From contig JAFWKJ010000010.1 of the NCBI GenBank assembly GCA_017511375.1, positions 1 to 43,451 on the forward strand: a stretch of DNA of 43,451 nt, in the 5' to 3' direction. A program made the position numbers and the translations under genes. The stretch comes from Bacilli bacterium. Lineage in GTDB: Bacteria; Bacillota_I; Bacilli_A; RF39; UBA660. Shown piece after piece: positions 1 through 7,054 of this stretch. Position 1 is the stretch's first letter; each line of letters opens with the position of its first letter. Below the pieces are notes generated by a model. That model did no database searches, was not told the DNA's origin, and saw only the letters and a list, made by a program, of their open reading frames with translations.

Positions 1-419
1 TTACTTTGGCTAGTTATGCAGCGCTTGATTTAGTTTTAATTATTCCAAATGCTAATCCGCCCGTATGTAAAGTAATGGATTACAACAAATTCCGTTATGA
101 AAAACAGAAAAAGCAAAAGGAAGCTTTAAAAAGACAAAAAGCTAATATGTCAGAACTTAAAGAGTATCGTTTATCACCTGTAATTGATGTGGGAGACTTT
201 GAAACAAAGTTAAGAAATGCGACAAAATATCTTGAAAAAGGAGATCGTATTAAACTTACGGTTCGTTTTAAAGGACGCCAAATGGCTCATACGGAATTAG
301 GTAAAGAAGTCTTAGACAAATTTGCTGCCCGTGTAGAAGATTTAGCAGATATAGAACAAAAGCCTAAATTAGAAGGTAGAACAATGACTATGTTATTAAT
401 ACCAAAGAAAGACAAATAG
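1..419 (+). CDS. infC: Translation initiation factor IF-3, 5' end missing
   Basis: IF-3 binds the 30S subunit, keeps it apart from 50S and proofreads start-codon pairing. The window opens inside the gene: the frame is open from base 3, and the TTG at base 6 is only an internal codon. What is visible is the end of the N-domain (ALDLVLI), the linker motif PPVCKVMDYNKFRYEKQKKQ, and the whole C-domain, with the family motifs RIKLTVRFKGRQMAH and the ending RTMTMLLIPKKDK. About 40 N-terminal residues are missing. The gene leads the classic infC-rpmI-rplT operon; rpmI starts 17 bases after the stop. The autoregulatory leader expected before infC lies outside the window. Confidence 0.96.
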   Translation, partial: TLASYAALDLVLIIPNANPPVCKVMDYNKFRYEKQKKQKEALKRQKANMSELKEYRLSPVIDVGDFETKLRNATKYLEKGDRIKLTVRFKGRQMAHTELGKEVLDKFAARVEDLADIEQKPKLEGRTMTMLLIPKKDK

Positions 420-436
420 AAGTAGGAGGAATTAAT

Positions 437-622
437 ATGCCAAAAATTAAAACACATAAGGGAACTGCCAAAGTTATCAGAAAAAGAAAAAATGATATCG
501 TAATTGGTAAACCAGGAAGTAGACATAATACTGGTTGTAAAAGCGCAAGCTTTAATAGAAGTTGTAGAAAGGGATCTAACCTTAGTAAGGCAGATCAAAA
601 TAGATTAAAAAATATTATTTAA
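437..622 (+). CDS. rpmI: 50S ribosomal protein L35
   Basis: A small basic protein of the large ribosomal subunit, 61 residues against a usual 64-66. The start MPKIKTHKGTAK is the family signature, followed by the Lys/Arg/Ser-rich middle and a Ser-Lys-Ala-Asp-Gln ending. A strong AGGAGG site lies 8 bases before the ATG. It sits between infC and rplT with short gaps, so it is cotranscribed with them. Confidence 0.96.
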   Translation: MPKIKTHKGTAKVIRKRKNDIVIGKPGSRHNTGCKSASFNRSCRKGSNLSKADQNRLKNII

Positions 623-648
623 TCTACACATAAGAAGGAGGAAGAAAC

Positions 649-1248
649 ATGGCAAGAGTTAAAAATGGAGCAGTAACAAAAGCTCGTCATAAGAAAGTTT
701 TAAAAGAAGCTAAAGGTTACTTTGGAAGTAAACATAGATTATATAAATCTGCCAAAGAACAATTAATGCATTCTGGACAATATGCTTTTAGAGATAGAAA
801 GCAAAAGAAAAGAGATTTCAGAAAGTTATGGATTACAAGAATCAATGCTGCTTGTAGACAAAATGATATTTCTTATTCAAGATTTATTGAAGGTCTTACT
901 AAGGCTGGAGTTGAAATCAATCGTAAAATGTTAAGTGAGATTGCTATTAACGATCCAAAAATGTTTACGGAATTAGTTAAAACAGCAAAAGAAGGAAAAA
1001 CTGGTAAGATTAAACCTGCTACAGAAGTAGCTGGTAAAGAAGTTACTGTAAAAGCAGCTTCAGCAAAAAAAGAAACTAAGAAGGAAACAGTAAAAGAAGA
1101 AAAACCTGTTAAGAAATCAACTACAACAAAGAAAGCACCTGCTAAGAAAGAAGAAACAGCAACAAAAGCAACTGCAACTAAGAAAACAACTACAACAAAG
1201 AAAACACCTGCAAAGAAAACTACAAAAACTGCAAAGGCAGAAAAATAA
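649..1248 (+). CDS. rplT: 50S ribosomal protein L20 with a Lys/Thr/Ala-rich C-terminal tail
   Basis: L20 binds 23S rRNA early in 50S assembly and in Firmicutes represses the infC operon. Residues 1 to about 117 are a normal L20: the start [16 protein letters not shown], then the [17 protein letters not shown] region, then a C-domain ending near LVKTAKEGK. The protein continues for about 80 more residues (199 against a usual 117-120). This tail is low complexity, built from repeats such as [13 protein letters not shown] and KEEKPVKK, with no hydrophobic core. It is strongly basic and likely disordered, like histone H1 tails. The reading frame is continuous, so the tail is genuine coding sequence here. 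Its function is unknown; contact with rRNA or DNA is a guess. Confidence 0.95.
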   Translation: MARVKNGAVTKARHKKVLKEAKGYFGSKHRLYKSAKEQLMHSGQYAFRDRKQKKRDFRKLWITRINAACRQNDISYSRFIEGLTKAGVEINRKMLSEIAINDPKMFTELVKTAKEGKTGKIKPATEVAGKEVTVKAASAKKETKKETVKEEKPVKKSTTTKKAPAKKEETATKATATKKTTTTKKTPAKKTTKTAKAEK

Positions 1249-1251
1249 ACA

Positions 1252-1306
1252 TATTAGTGAATTGATTAATCTAGTGCCTAAGGGTGGTTAATTTTAGAAA
1301 CTAATA
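1252..1306 (+). promoter_or_regulatory. Candidate structured leader of rpsB
   Basis: In the rplT-rpsB gap two nested helices can form: TATTAGT (1252-1258) with ACTAATA (1300-1306), and inside it ATTAA (1265-1269) with TTAAT (1288-1292). They present an apical loop around CTAGTGCCTAAGGGTGG. No U-run follows, so it is not a terminator. A position 30 bases before rpsB suggests an autoregulatory S2-binding leader, but I cannot match it to a known family. Confidence 0.35.
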
Positions 1307-1336
1307 GAAGATGAAAACGAAAAGGAGAATTATTAA

Positions 1337-2347
1337 ATGACTGTAGTATCAATGAATTATTTATTAGAAGCTGGTGTTCAATTTGGACATCAAAAGAGAA
1401 GATGGAATCCTAAGATGAAGGAATATATCTTCACAACAAGAGATGATATTTATATTATCGATTTACAAAAAACTGTTAAGAAACTTGAAGAAGCTTATGA
1501 TGCAATGAAAGAAATTGCACAAAATGAAGGAAAAATATTATTTGTAGGAACTAAAAAGCAAGCACAAGAAGCTGCTGAAGAGTGTGCTGTTAGAACTAAC
1601 ATGTATTTCGTAAATGAAAGATGGTTAGGTGGAACTTTAACAAACTTCAAGACGATTCGTTCTAGAATTCGTAGAATGGAAGAAATTGAAAAGATGGAAA
1701 CAGATGGTACATTTGATGCTTTACCAAAGAAAGAAGTTATTGGTCTTCGTAAAGAGTATGATAAGTTAAATAAAAACTTAAGAGGAATTCGTGAAATGAA
1801 AAGAATGCCTCAAGCTATGGTAATAGTAGATCCTCGTAAAGAAGAAATTGCTATTAAAGAAGCTCATATCTTAGGAATTCCTGTATTTGGTGTAGTAGAT
1901 ACAAACTGTGATCCGGATGTAGTTGATTATGTTATTCCAGGAAATGATGATGCTGTTCGTTCTGTTAAACTTTTAATTGGAGTTTTAACTAACGCAATTG
2001 CAGAAGTAAATGGTAATGAAGTAATTGATTATATTAGTGAAGATGATAAATCAGGAAAAGATATTAAAGAAGAGTTAGCTGAAAAGGTTGAAGAAGCAAT
2101 TGAAGAAGTAAAAGAAGAAGTAAAAGAAGTTAAGAAAGCTAAAAAAGAGAAAAAAGAAGAAATCAAAGAAGAAATAACTGAAAAAGTTGAAAAAGTAAAA
2201 GAAAAAGTAGAAAAGAAAGTTGAAAAAGTAAAAGAAGACTTAGATAGTTTAAGTTTAGCTGATTTAAAAGCAAAGGCTAAAGAGGCTGGATTAAAAGGAT
2301 ATTCTACTTTGAAAAAAGCTGATTTAATTGAATTATTAAAAAAATAG
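1337..2347 (+). CDS. rpsB: 30S ribosomal protein S2 with a coiled-coil and SAP/Rho_N-like tail
   Basis: S2 is a late-assembling protein of the 30S body and a docking point for S1 and initiation. Residues 1 to about 228 are typical: [56 protein letters not shown] and [12 protein letters not shown]. The protein is 336 residues rather than 230-260. The extra part is a highly charged Glu/Lys stretch (about 236-296), probably a single helix or coiled coil. It is followed by a compact motif at about 298-336, [20 protein letters not shown] followed by [10 protein letters not shown], which resembles SAP or Rho_N/HeH nucleic-acid-binding folds. Ribosome binding site AAGGAG. It is followed by tsf, the usual order. 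Confidence 0.96.
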   Translation: MTVVSMNYLLEAGVQFGHQKRRWNPKMKEYIFTTRDDIYIIDLQKTVKKLEEAYDAMKEIAQNEGKILFVGTKKQAQEAAEECAVRTNMYFVNERWLGGTLTNFKTIRSRIRRMEEIEKMETDGTFDALPKKEVIGLRKEYDKLNKNLRGIREMKRMPQAMVIVDPRKEEIAIKEAHILGIPVFGVVDTNCDPDVVDYVIPGNDDAVRSVKLLIGVLTNAIAEVNGNEVIDYISEDDKSGKDIKEELAEKVEEAIEEVKEEVKEVKKAKKEKKEEIKEEITEKVEKVKEKVEKKVEKVKEDLDSLSLADLKAKAKEAGLKGYSTLKKADLIELLKK

Positions 2348-2358
2348 AAAAGAAGGGG

Positions 2359-2403
2359 AAGGAATGAATATAATTGAATTTTAATTATGATCATTCCTTT
2401 TAT
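2359..2403 (+). terminator. Hairpin between rpsB and tsf (attenuator-like)
   Basis: The arms AAGGAATGA (2359-2367) and TCATTCCTT (2391-2399) enclose a second helix, ATAATT with AATTAT. A short, broken U-rich stretch follows. It probably lowers rather than stops transcription into tsf, since no clear promoter precedes tsf. Confidence 0.5.
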
Positions 2404-2430
2404 CTTTATAATAAAAAGAGGAGGATATAT

Positions 2431-3324
2431 ATGTTTAGTGCAAGTGATGTAAAAGAATTAAGAGAAAAAACAGGTGCTGGAATGATGGATTGTAAGAAAG
2501 CGCTTGAAGCATGTGAAGGAAATCAAGATAAAGCAGTTGATTGGTTAAGAGAAAAAGGAATTGCAAAGGCTGCAAAAAAAGAATCAAGAATTGCTGCTGA
2601 GGGAGTTACAGAAGCAGCATCAAATGATAATGAAGCAATTATCTTTGAAGTTAACTGTGAAACAGATTTCGTAACAAAGAATGAAAAATTTCATGACTTA
2701 GTAAAAGAATTATGAGAAACATTAATGTTTGATAAATGTGTAACTGAAGAAGAAGCAAATGAAGTAAAATTAAAAGATGGAAAAACAGTTGCTGAAAGAA
2801 TTGTAGAAGAAACTGCAACAATTGGAGAAAAAATTAGTTTTAGAAGATTCCAAAGAATTACTAAAAATGATGATGAAGTATTTGGAATTTACTCTCATAT
2901 GGGAGGAAAGATTACGACAATTGTTGTATTAAAGGGATCAGATGGAGACGTTGCAAGAGATGTTGCTATGCAAGCTGCTGCTATGAGTCCTATCGCTGTT
3001 AATCGTGACAGTGTTCCTGCAGATGTTGTAGAACATGAAAAAGAAATGATTAAGGCTGAAATGAAGAATGATCCAAAGACTGCTGGTAAGTCAGATGATA
3101 TTTTAGATAAAATGGCTACTGGTAAACTTGGAAAGTTCTTTAAAGAGAACTGTTTGGTAGAGCAAGACTTTATCAAGGATTCTTCTATGACAGTAGAAAA
3201 ATATGCTAAAGAAAATGGCTGCGAAGTATTATCTATGGTAAGATATGCTGTTGGTGAAGGAATTGAAAAAAGACAAGAAAACTTTGCTGAAGAAGTAGCT
3301 GCTCAAATGAGTGCTGCCAACTAG
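2431..3324 (+). CDS. tsf: Elongation factor Ts, interrupted by an in-frame UGA
   Basis: EF-Ts exchanges GDP for GTP on EF-Tu. The ATG at 2431 follows AGAGGAGG. Codons 1-94 give the UBA-like N-domain ([20 protein letters not shown]) and the start of the core ([13 protein letters not shown]). Codon 95 is TGA (2713-2715). The same frame then continues without a shift through [16 protein letters not shown] and the C-terminal [19 protein letters not shown] to TAG at 3324. At the TGA position Bacillus EF-Ts has Ala; one base change from GGA (Gly), AGA or CGA would give TGA. An ATG at 2725 could restart translation but has no good binding site. All other core genes here use UGA only as stop. This is either an assembly error, a split or read-through EF-Ts, or a recent mutation; the gene should be essential. 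Confidence 0.9.
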
Positions 3325-3330
3325 ATTGTA

Positions 3331-3357
3331 AAAGAGAGTTTTACTCTCTTTTTTTTA
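3331..3357 (+). terminator. Intrinsic terminator after tsf
   Basis: Stem AAAGAGAG (3331-3338) with CTCTCTTT (3344-3351), a 5-base loop and a run of nine T. It ends the rpsB-tsf unit. Confidence 0.9.
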
Positions 3358-3426
3358 TTTCTTTTTTCGTGTTTTTCTATTATACTAGTAGTAGAGCGCT
3401 TTCTTTAAAAAAAATGTGATTTATAC

Positions 3427-3454
3427 TTGTTTTTTTTGAAAAATTTGGTATAAT
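3427..3454 (+). promoter_or_regulatory. SigA promoter, extended -10
   Basis: TTGTTT (3427-3432), 16-base spacer, then TGG-TATAAT (TATAAT 3449-3454), 28 bases before the start codon at 3482. A further -10-like TATTATACT lies upstream, near 3378. Confidence 0.65.
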
Positions 3455-3481
3455 AGGCAAATAAATAAAGGGGATGATTTG

Positions 3482-4678
3482 ATGGCTAAAAAGACTTCTT
3501 CGAATGCGATAAAAAAAGTTAACGATCAAATTAAAGATTTAGAATCAAAAAGTAAAAAAGTGGATACACGTTCTGTTAAGACATCTCCAGTTAAAAAAAG
3601 CACTACAAAGAGCAGTACTGTTTCTAGAAAAACTACAAAAACAAAGCGCGAAACTGTTATTGTAGCACCTACTAAAAAGAGTAGAACTACAACTGCTAAA
3701 AAGACAACGACCTCTAAAAATGTTAGAGGAGGAGTTGTTGTACCTAAAAAGACAGTTACCAAAACAATTGAAAAAGAAAATATTAAAAATGAAATTAATT
3801 CTTTAAATACTAAAAAAGAAAAAATTGAAATTGTTGCACCTAGAACTAAAAAGAAAAAGGACTTAGCGAAAGAAGTTAATAAGATTTTAGATGTTGATGC
3901 TTCTAAAGAAGAAAAATCAACTGTTCGCACACCAAAGTTTATTCAAGATGAAAAACCAAAAGAAGATGAAGCTCTTAAGAAGAAAGAACAACAATTGAAA
4001 GATTTCTTTGTTGTAGAAGAAAAAGAAACTCCTAAATCAGATATCACACTGGATGAAGTAGATGTTATCAAGTTTGATTCCAAGAAGAAAGATACATCTT
4101 CTAAAAAAGGTAGTTTAAAGAAAAGAGACAATCTTTCTGATACGAAAATTTTAAAAATTGATAAATCAGCTCAATTAGATCAAATTGATAAAATAGATGA
4201 ATTTAATATTGTAGAAGATTTTAAACAAGATATTCCTAAGAGAAAGAAAACAGAATCTAAAAAACAAGATTATAGTAGGAAACGTAAGGGAAAAGGTTTT
4301 ATTGTTAAACTTCCTAAAAAGCCAACGTTTAAAGAGTTAGAAAATGATTTAAGAAATCTATATGATAAAGTAAATGATGTTGTTGGGGATATTGATGAAA
4401 ATGTTGTAAAAGATGAAACACTTATTCCTAAAAAGAAATCTAGAAAGAAATTAGATTTATCTTCTTTGTTTAAGAAAAAACCAAAAGAAAAAAGTGTTGT
4501 AAAGACAAAGAAAGTTAAAGTTAAACCTACTGAAGAATTACTTCCTGGTGAAAAATCTAGTTTATTAGATTATATTAGTCAAAAAGTATTGAATGTATTC
4601 TTAGCTATTTTATTTGTTATTTTCATTATTATGACAATTGTCTTTATCTGTTTTGTTATTTATGTAACTACATTTTAG
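3482..4678 (+). CDS. Lys/Ser/Thr-rich tail-anchored membrane protein, unknown function
   Basis: Not recognised. The ATG at 3482 lies 8 bases after AAGGGG and is preferred over the TTG just before it. The 398-residue product begins MAKKTSSN and is mostly a basic, low-complexity chain of Lys, Ser and Thr. Its middle holds more mixed Asp/Glu/Lys stretches, with a possible small ordered part around FKELENDLRNLYDKVNDVV. The only hydrophobic segment is at the very end, about 370-398 (VFLAILFVIFIIMTIVFICF), so it is probably a cytoplasmic protein anchored by its tail. It has its own promoter and sits between tsf and frr, where pyrH is usually found. The N-terminal composition recalls the L20 tail upstream. 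Confidence 0.7.
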   Translation: MAKKTSSNAIKKVNDQIKDLESKSKKVDTRSVKTSPVKKSTTKSSTVSRKTTKTKRETVIVAPTKKSRTTTAKKTTTSKNVRGGVVVPKKTVTKTIEKENIKNEINSLNTKKEKIEIVAPRTKKKKDLAKEVNKILDVDASKEEKSTVRTPKFIQDEKPKEDEALKKKEQQLKDFFVVEEKETPKSDITLDEVDVIKFDSKKKDTSSKKGSLKKRDNLSDTKILKIDKSAQLDQIDKIDEFNIVEDFKQDIPKRKKTESKKQDYSRKRKGKGFIVKLPKKPTFKELENDLRNLYDKVNDVVGDIDENVVKDETLIPKKKSRKKLDLSSLFKKKPKEKSVVKTKKVKVKPTEELLPGEKSSLLDYISQKVLNVFLAILFVIFIIMTIVFICFVIYVTTF

Positions 4679-4732
4679 TACTTTTATTTGATTTGTTTAT
4701 ATACTATAATGATTTATAAGGAGAGATAATTT

Positions 4733-5281
4733 ATGGATAGTGATATGATACTTTTGGAATTAACGGATAAGATGGATAAAACCATTGAAAATTTACAAAA
4801 AAGATTTGCTTCAGTAAGAGCAGGAAGGGCTAATCCTTCTAGTTTGGATGGAATAATGGTAGAGTATTATGGGGCTATGACTCCTTTGAAACAATTAGCT
4901 ACTATTTCTGTTCCAGAAGCTAGACAATTGCTTATTAAACCATTTGATAAGAGTTGTTTAAGTGCTATAGAGAAGGCTATATTAGCTTCTAATTTAGGAT
5001 ATACTCCAGGAAATGATGGAGAAACGATTCGTATTGTGATTCCTGAACTTACGGAGGAAAGAAGACGTGAACTTGCTAAACAAGTAAAAGCGATTGCGGA
5101 AGAAGCGAAAGTTTCTATTCGTAATATAAGACATGAAGGTATGGAAGATATAGAAAAGGCAGATCTTCCAGAAGATGAAGAAAAAGGAATGGAAAAAGAA
5201 ATCCAAGACCTAGTAAATGCATATAATAAAAAGGTTGAGGATGCTTTGAAAGAAAAAGAGCAAGAATTACTAACTGTCTAG
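4733..5281 (+). CDS. frr: Ribosome recycling factor
   Basis: With EF-G, RRF splits post-termination ribosomes so that subunits can be reused. At 182 residues it matches the family (about 185). Seen motifs: FASVRAGRANPSSLDGIMVEYYG, written here in two parts as FASVRAGRANPSS and LDGIMVEYYG; then TPLKQLATISVPEARQL, IRIVIPELTEERRRELAKQ and the helical end near KKVEDALKEKEQELL. The ATG at 4733 follows AAGGAGAG. A TATAAT at about 4705-4710 may be its -10, but I see no good -35. The 3' end of the gene forms one arm of a terminator. Confidence 0.96.
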   Translation: MDSDMILLELTDKMDKTIENLQKRFASVRAGRANPSSLDGIMVEYYGAMTPLKQLATISVPEARQLLIKPFDKSCLSAIEKAILASNLGYTPGNDGETIRIVIPELTEERRRELAKQVKAIAEEAKVSIRNIRHEGMEDIEKADLPEDEEKGMEKEIQDLVNAYNKKVEDALKEKEQELLTV

Positions 5282-5293
5282 TAATTCTTTTTT
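5263..5293 (+). terminator. Terminator overlapping the frr stop codon
   Basis: Stem AGAATTACTA (5263-5272) with TAGTAATTCT (5279-5288) and six T. The folD ribosome binding site follows at once, so folD may depend on read-through. Confidence 0.85.
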
Positions 5294-5308
5294 GGAGGTG
5301 AGGTTCTT

Positions 5309-6145
5309 ATGTTATTTGATGGTAAATTAGTAAGAGAAGAAAACTTAAAACAATTAAGAGGGCAATATCAAAATATCCATGCAGGACTTGCTGTTGTACA
5401 AGTAGGGGATGATTTTGCAAGTAATAAGTATATTGCACAAAAAAGAAAAGTGGCAGAAGAATTAGGCGTTTCTTTTGATTTAATAAAACTTGAAACAGCT
5501 ACTACGAAAGAGTTGTGCACCCTTATTGAAGATTTAAATGGAAATCAAGATATTCATGGAATTATTGTTCAGTTGCCTATTCCTGAGGATATCGATTATG
5601 AAGAAGTTAGAAATACAATTGATCCCAATAAGGATATAGATGGTGTGAATGATGTAAATATTTTAAGAGTCTTTCATAATGATCCTAAAGCATTAGTTCC
5701 TTGTACAGCTTTAGGAATTATGAAGATGCTTGATTATTATCAAATTCCTCTTGAAGGTATGGATGTTACGATTATTGGACGTAGTATTCATATTGGAAAG
5801 GCCTTATACAGTTTGTTGTTAAATCGTAATTGTACGGTAACGATTTGTCATTCCAAAACGAAAGATTTAAAAAAACATACCAAGAATGCAGATATGGTTA
5901 TTACGAGTGTTGGGAAAGCAGATTTTATTCATCAAGATATGATAAGAGATGATGCCATTTTAATTGATGTTGGATTCAATTATAAAGATGGTAAGATTTG
6001 TGGAGATGTTTCTAAAGATGTAGAACGTTATAAGTATCTTACACCCGTTCCTGGTGGGGTAGGACAAATGACTGTTTATTCTATTTATGAAAATTTGATG
6101 AAAGCTTATGAGATGAGTAAAACTCATAAGATAAAACATAAATAA
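5309..6145 (+). CDS. folD: Bifunctional methylenetetrahydrofolate dehydrogenase/cyclohydrolase
   Basis: FolD interconverts 5,10-methylene-, 5,10-methenyl- and 10-formyl-tetrahydrofolate using NADP, supplying one-carbon units for purines and formyl-Met-tRNA. The 278 residues match the usual 280-290. Motifs: SNKYIAQKRK with the catalytic Lys, GIIVQLPIPEDID, DIDGVNDVN, ALVPCTALGIMKML, the nucleotide-binding GRSIHIGKAL, and TPVPGGVGQMT. The ATG at 5309 follows GGAGGTGAGG. The gene lies directly after the frr terminator and before the pheST T-box leader. Confidence 0.95.
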   Translation: MLFDGKLVREENLKQLRGQYQNIHAGLAVVQVGDDFASNKYIAQKRKVAEELGVSFDLIKLETATTKELCTLIEDLNGNQDIHGIIVQLPIPEDIDYEEVRNTIDPNKDIDGVNDVNILRVFHNDPKALVPCTALGIMKMLDYYQIPLEGMDVTIIGRSIHIGKALYSLLLNRNCTVTICHSKTKDLKKHTKNADMVITSVGKADFIHQDMIRDDAILIDVGFNYKDGKICGDVSKDVERYKYLTPVPGGVGQMTVYSIYENLMKAYEMSKTHKIKHK

Positions 6146-6147
6146 TC

Positions 6148-6177
6148 TTGTAAAAGATTTAATTTTTGTGATATAAT
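6148..6177 (+). promoter_or_regulatory. Promoter of the T-box/pheST unit
   Basis: TTGTAA (6148-6153), 18-base spacer, TGA-TATAAT (TATAAT 6172-6177). The leader starts just downstream. Confidence 0.65.
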
Positions 6178-6184
6178 AAGCCTA

Positions 6185-6399
6185 TCAATGTTGATCAAGA
6201 AGTAGTAGTAAAATGATGATTTGTAGAGAGTCTATGGTTGGTGAAAATAGATAATATAGTTTTATGAATTCGTCTTGGGAGTTCTTATGAAAAATAAGCG
6301 TATTTCTTGCGTTAAAAGATTAGAGTGTATAGTAAAATAACTATAAAGTAAGGTGGTACCGCGATGATTCGTCCTTATATTTATAGTTATTTTTTTTTA
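6185..6399 (+). ncRNA. T-box leader, Phe (UUC) specifier
   Basis: T-box leaders read uncharged tRNA and switch between terminator and antiterminator. The invariant T-box AAGGTGGTACCGCG is at 6350-6363. Stem I elements include GAGAGTC and GGTTGGTGAAAA. The specifier context GAA-TTC-GTCTTGGGAG places UUC (Phe) at 6269-6271. The terminator is AATAACTATAAA (6336-6347) with TTTATAGTTATT (6380-6391) followed by T's. The alternative pairing uses the T-box and CGTCCTT. The Phe specifier agrees with the downstream pheS and pheT. Confidence 0.95.
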
Positions 6400-6412
6400 G
6401 GAGGGTTGGTTT

Positions 6413-7042
6413 ATGAAAACTCGTTATGTATTTGACTTAGATGGAACCTTACTAAGAGGAGATTTTCAAATAGAAAAAGAATTCTTTACTGGTAAGTTTG
6501 GAGAAGAGGCCATTCCTTTTCTTCAATCTATTCCTAGTTTGTTATGTTGTTATGAAAGAGGATTTACTCGATATGATTATGCATCATTAAGTAGATATTT
6601 AAAAAATAAAACAGGGTTAGATTTTGATTCTCAAATTATTCGAGAATGGGTTGCAATTACGGCAGAGATTCCTAGTCAAGAAGAAGAATTTGCGAGAGAG
6701 ACATTAGAATTTTTAAAACAAAAAGGATGTAGTTTAGTGGTTCTTACCAATTGGTTTGGAAATAGTCAAACAGAAAGATTGAAAAGAGCGGATTTACTAT
6801 CTTATTTTGATGAAGTGTATGGAGGAGATATTTCCACAAAACCACATAAAGAAGCCTATTTTAATGCAACATTTTCTTATGACCCACAGGAATGTGTCTT
6901 TATAGGAGATGATGTGGTTATGGATTATATTGGACCTAAGTCTTGTGCTATGGATTCTATTTTGTATGATAAAGAAAATCAACATCATAAATCGTTGATA
7001 AAAATAAAAAGATTAAATGAATTAAAAGAAAGATATAAATAG
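6413..7042 (+). CDS. HAD-family hydrolase, first gene of the pheST operon
   Basis: A HAD-superfamily phosphatase of 209 residues with all four motifs: FDLDGTLL near residue 8 (nucleophile Asp), VVLTNW with the motif II Thr, the Lys of STKPHKEAY, and CVFIGDDVVMDY with the acidic pair. A helical cap lies between motifs I and II. The substrate cannot be read from the sequence. It is the first gene after the Phe T-box and ends 12 bases before pheS, so its expression should rise when Phe-tRNA is uncharged; that link may be functional or only positional. Good AGGAGG site before the ATG. Confidence 0.85.
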   Translation: MKTRYVFDLDGTLLRGDFQIEKEFFTGKFGEEAIPFLQSIPSLLCCYERGFTRYDYASLSRYLKNKTGLDFDSQIIREWVAITAEIPSQEEEFARETLEFLKQKGCSLVVLTNWFGNSQTERLKRADLLSYFDEVYGGDISTKPHKEAYFNATFSYDPQECVFIGDDVVMDYIGPKSCAMDSILYDKENQHHKSLIKIKRLNELKERYK

Positions 7043-7054
7043 GAGGAGATATTT

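Noticed and set aside
6-419. TTG at base 6 as the infC start
   Set aside because: The frame is already open from base 3 and IF-3 needs about 40 more N-terminal residues; the gene is cut by the window edge.
2029-2394. Open frame of 121 codons on the minus strand opposite the rpsB tail
   Set aside because: It mirrors the Glu/Lys repeats of rpsB, has Ser/Phe-rich low-complexity sequence and no ribosome binding site.
2713-2715. UGA meaning Trp (genetic code 4) in this organism
   Set aside because: Many genes end in TGA before terminators or before an in-frame neighbour, Trp is encoded by TGG throughout, and the tsf position is not a Trp site.
3526-4131. Minus-strand frames opposite the Lys-rich protein
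   Set aside because: Composition artefacts of Lys/Thr codons read backwards; no start signals.
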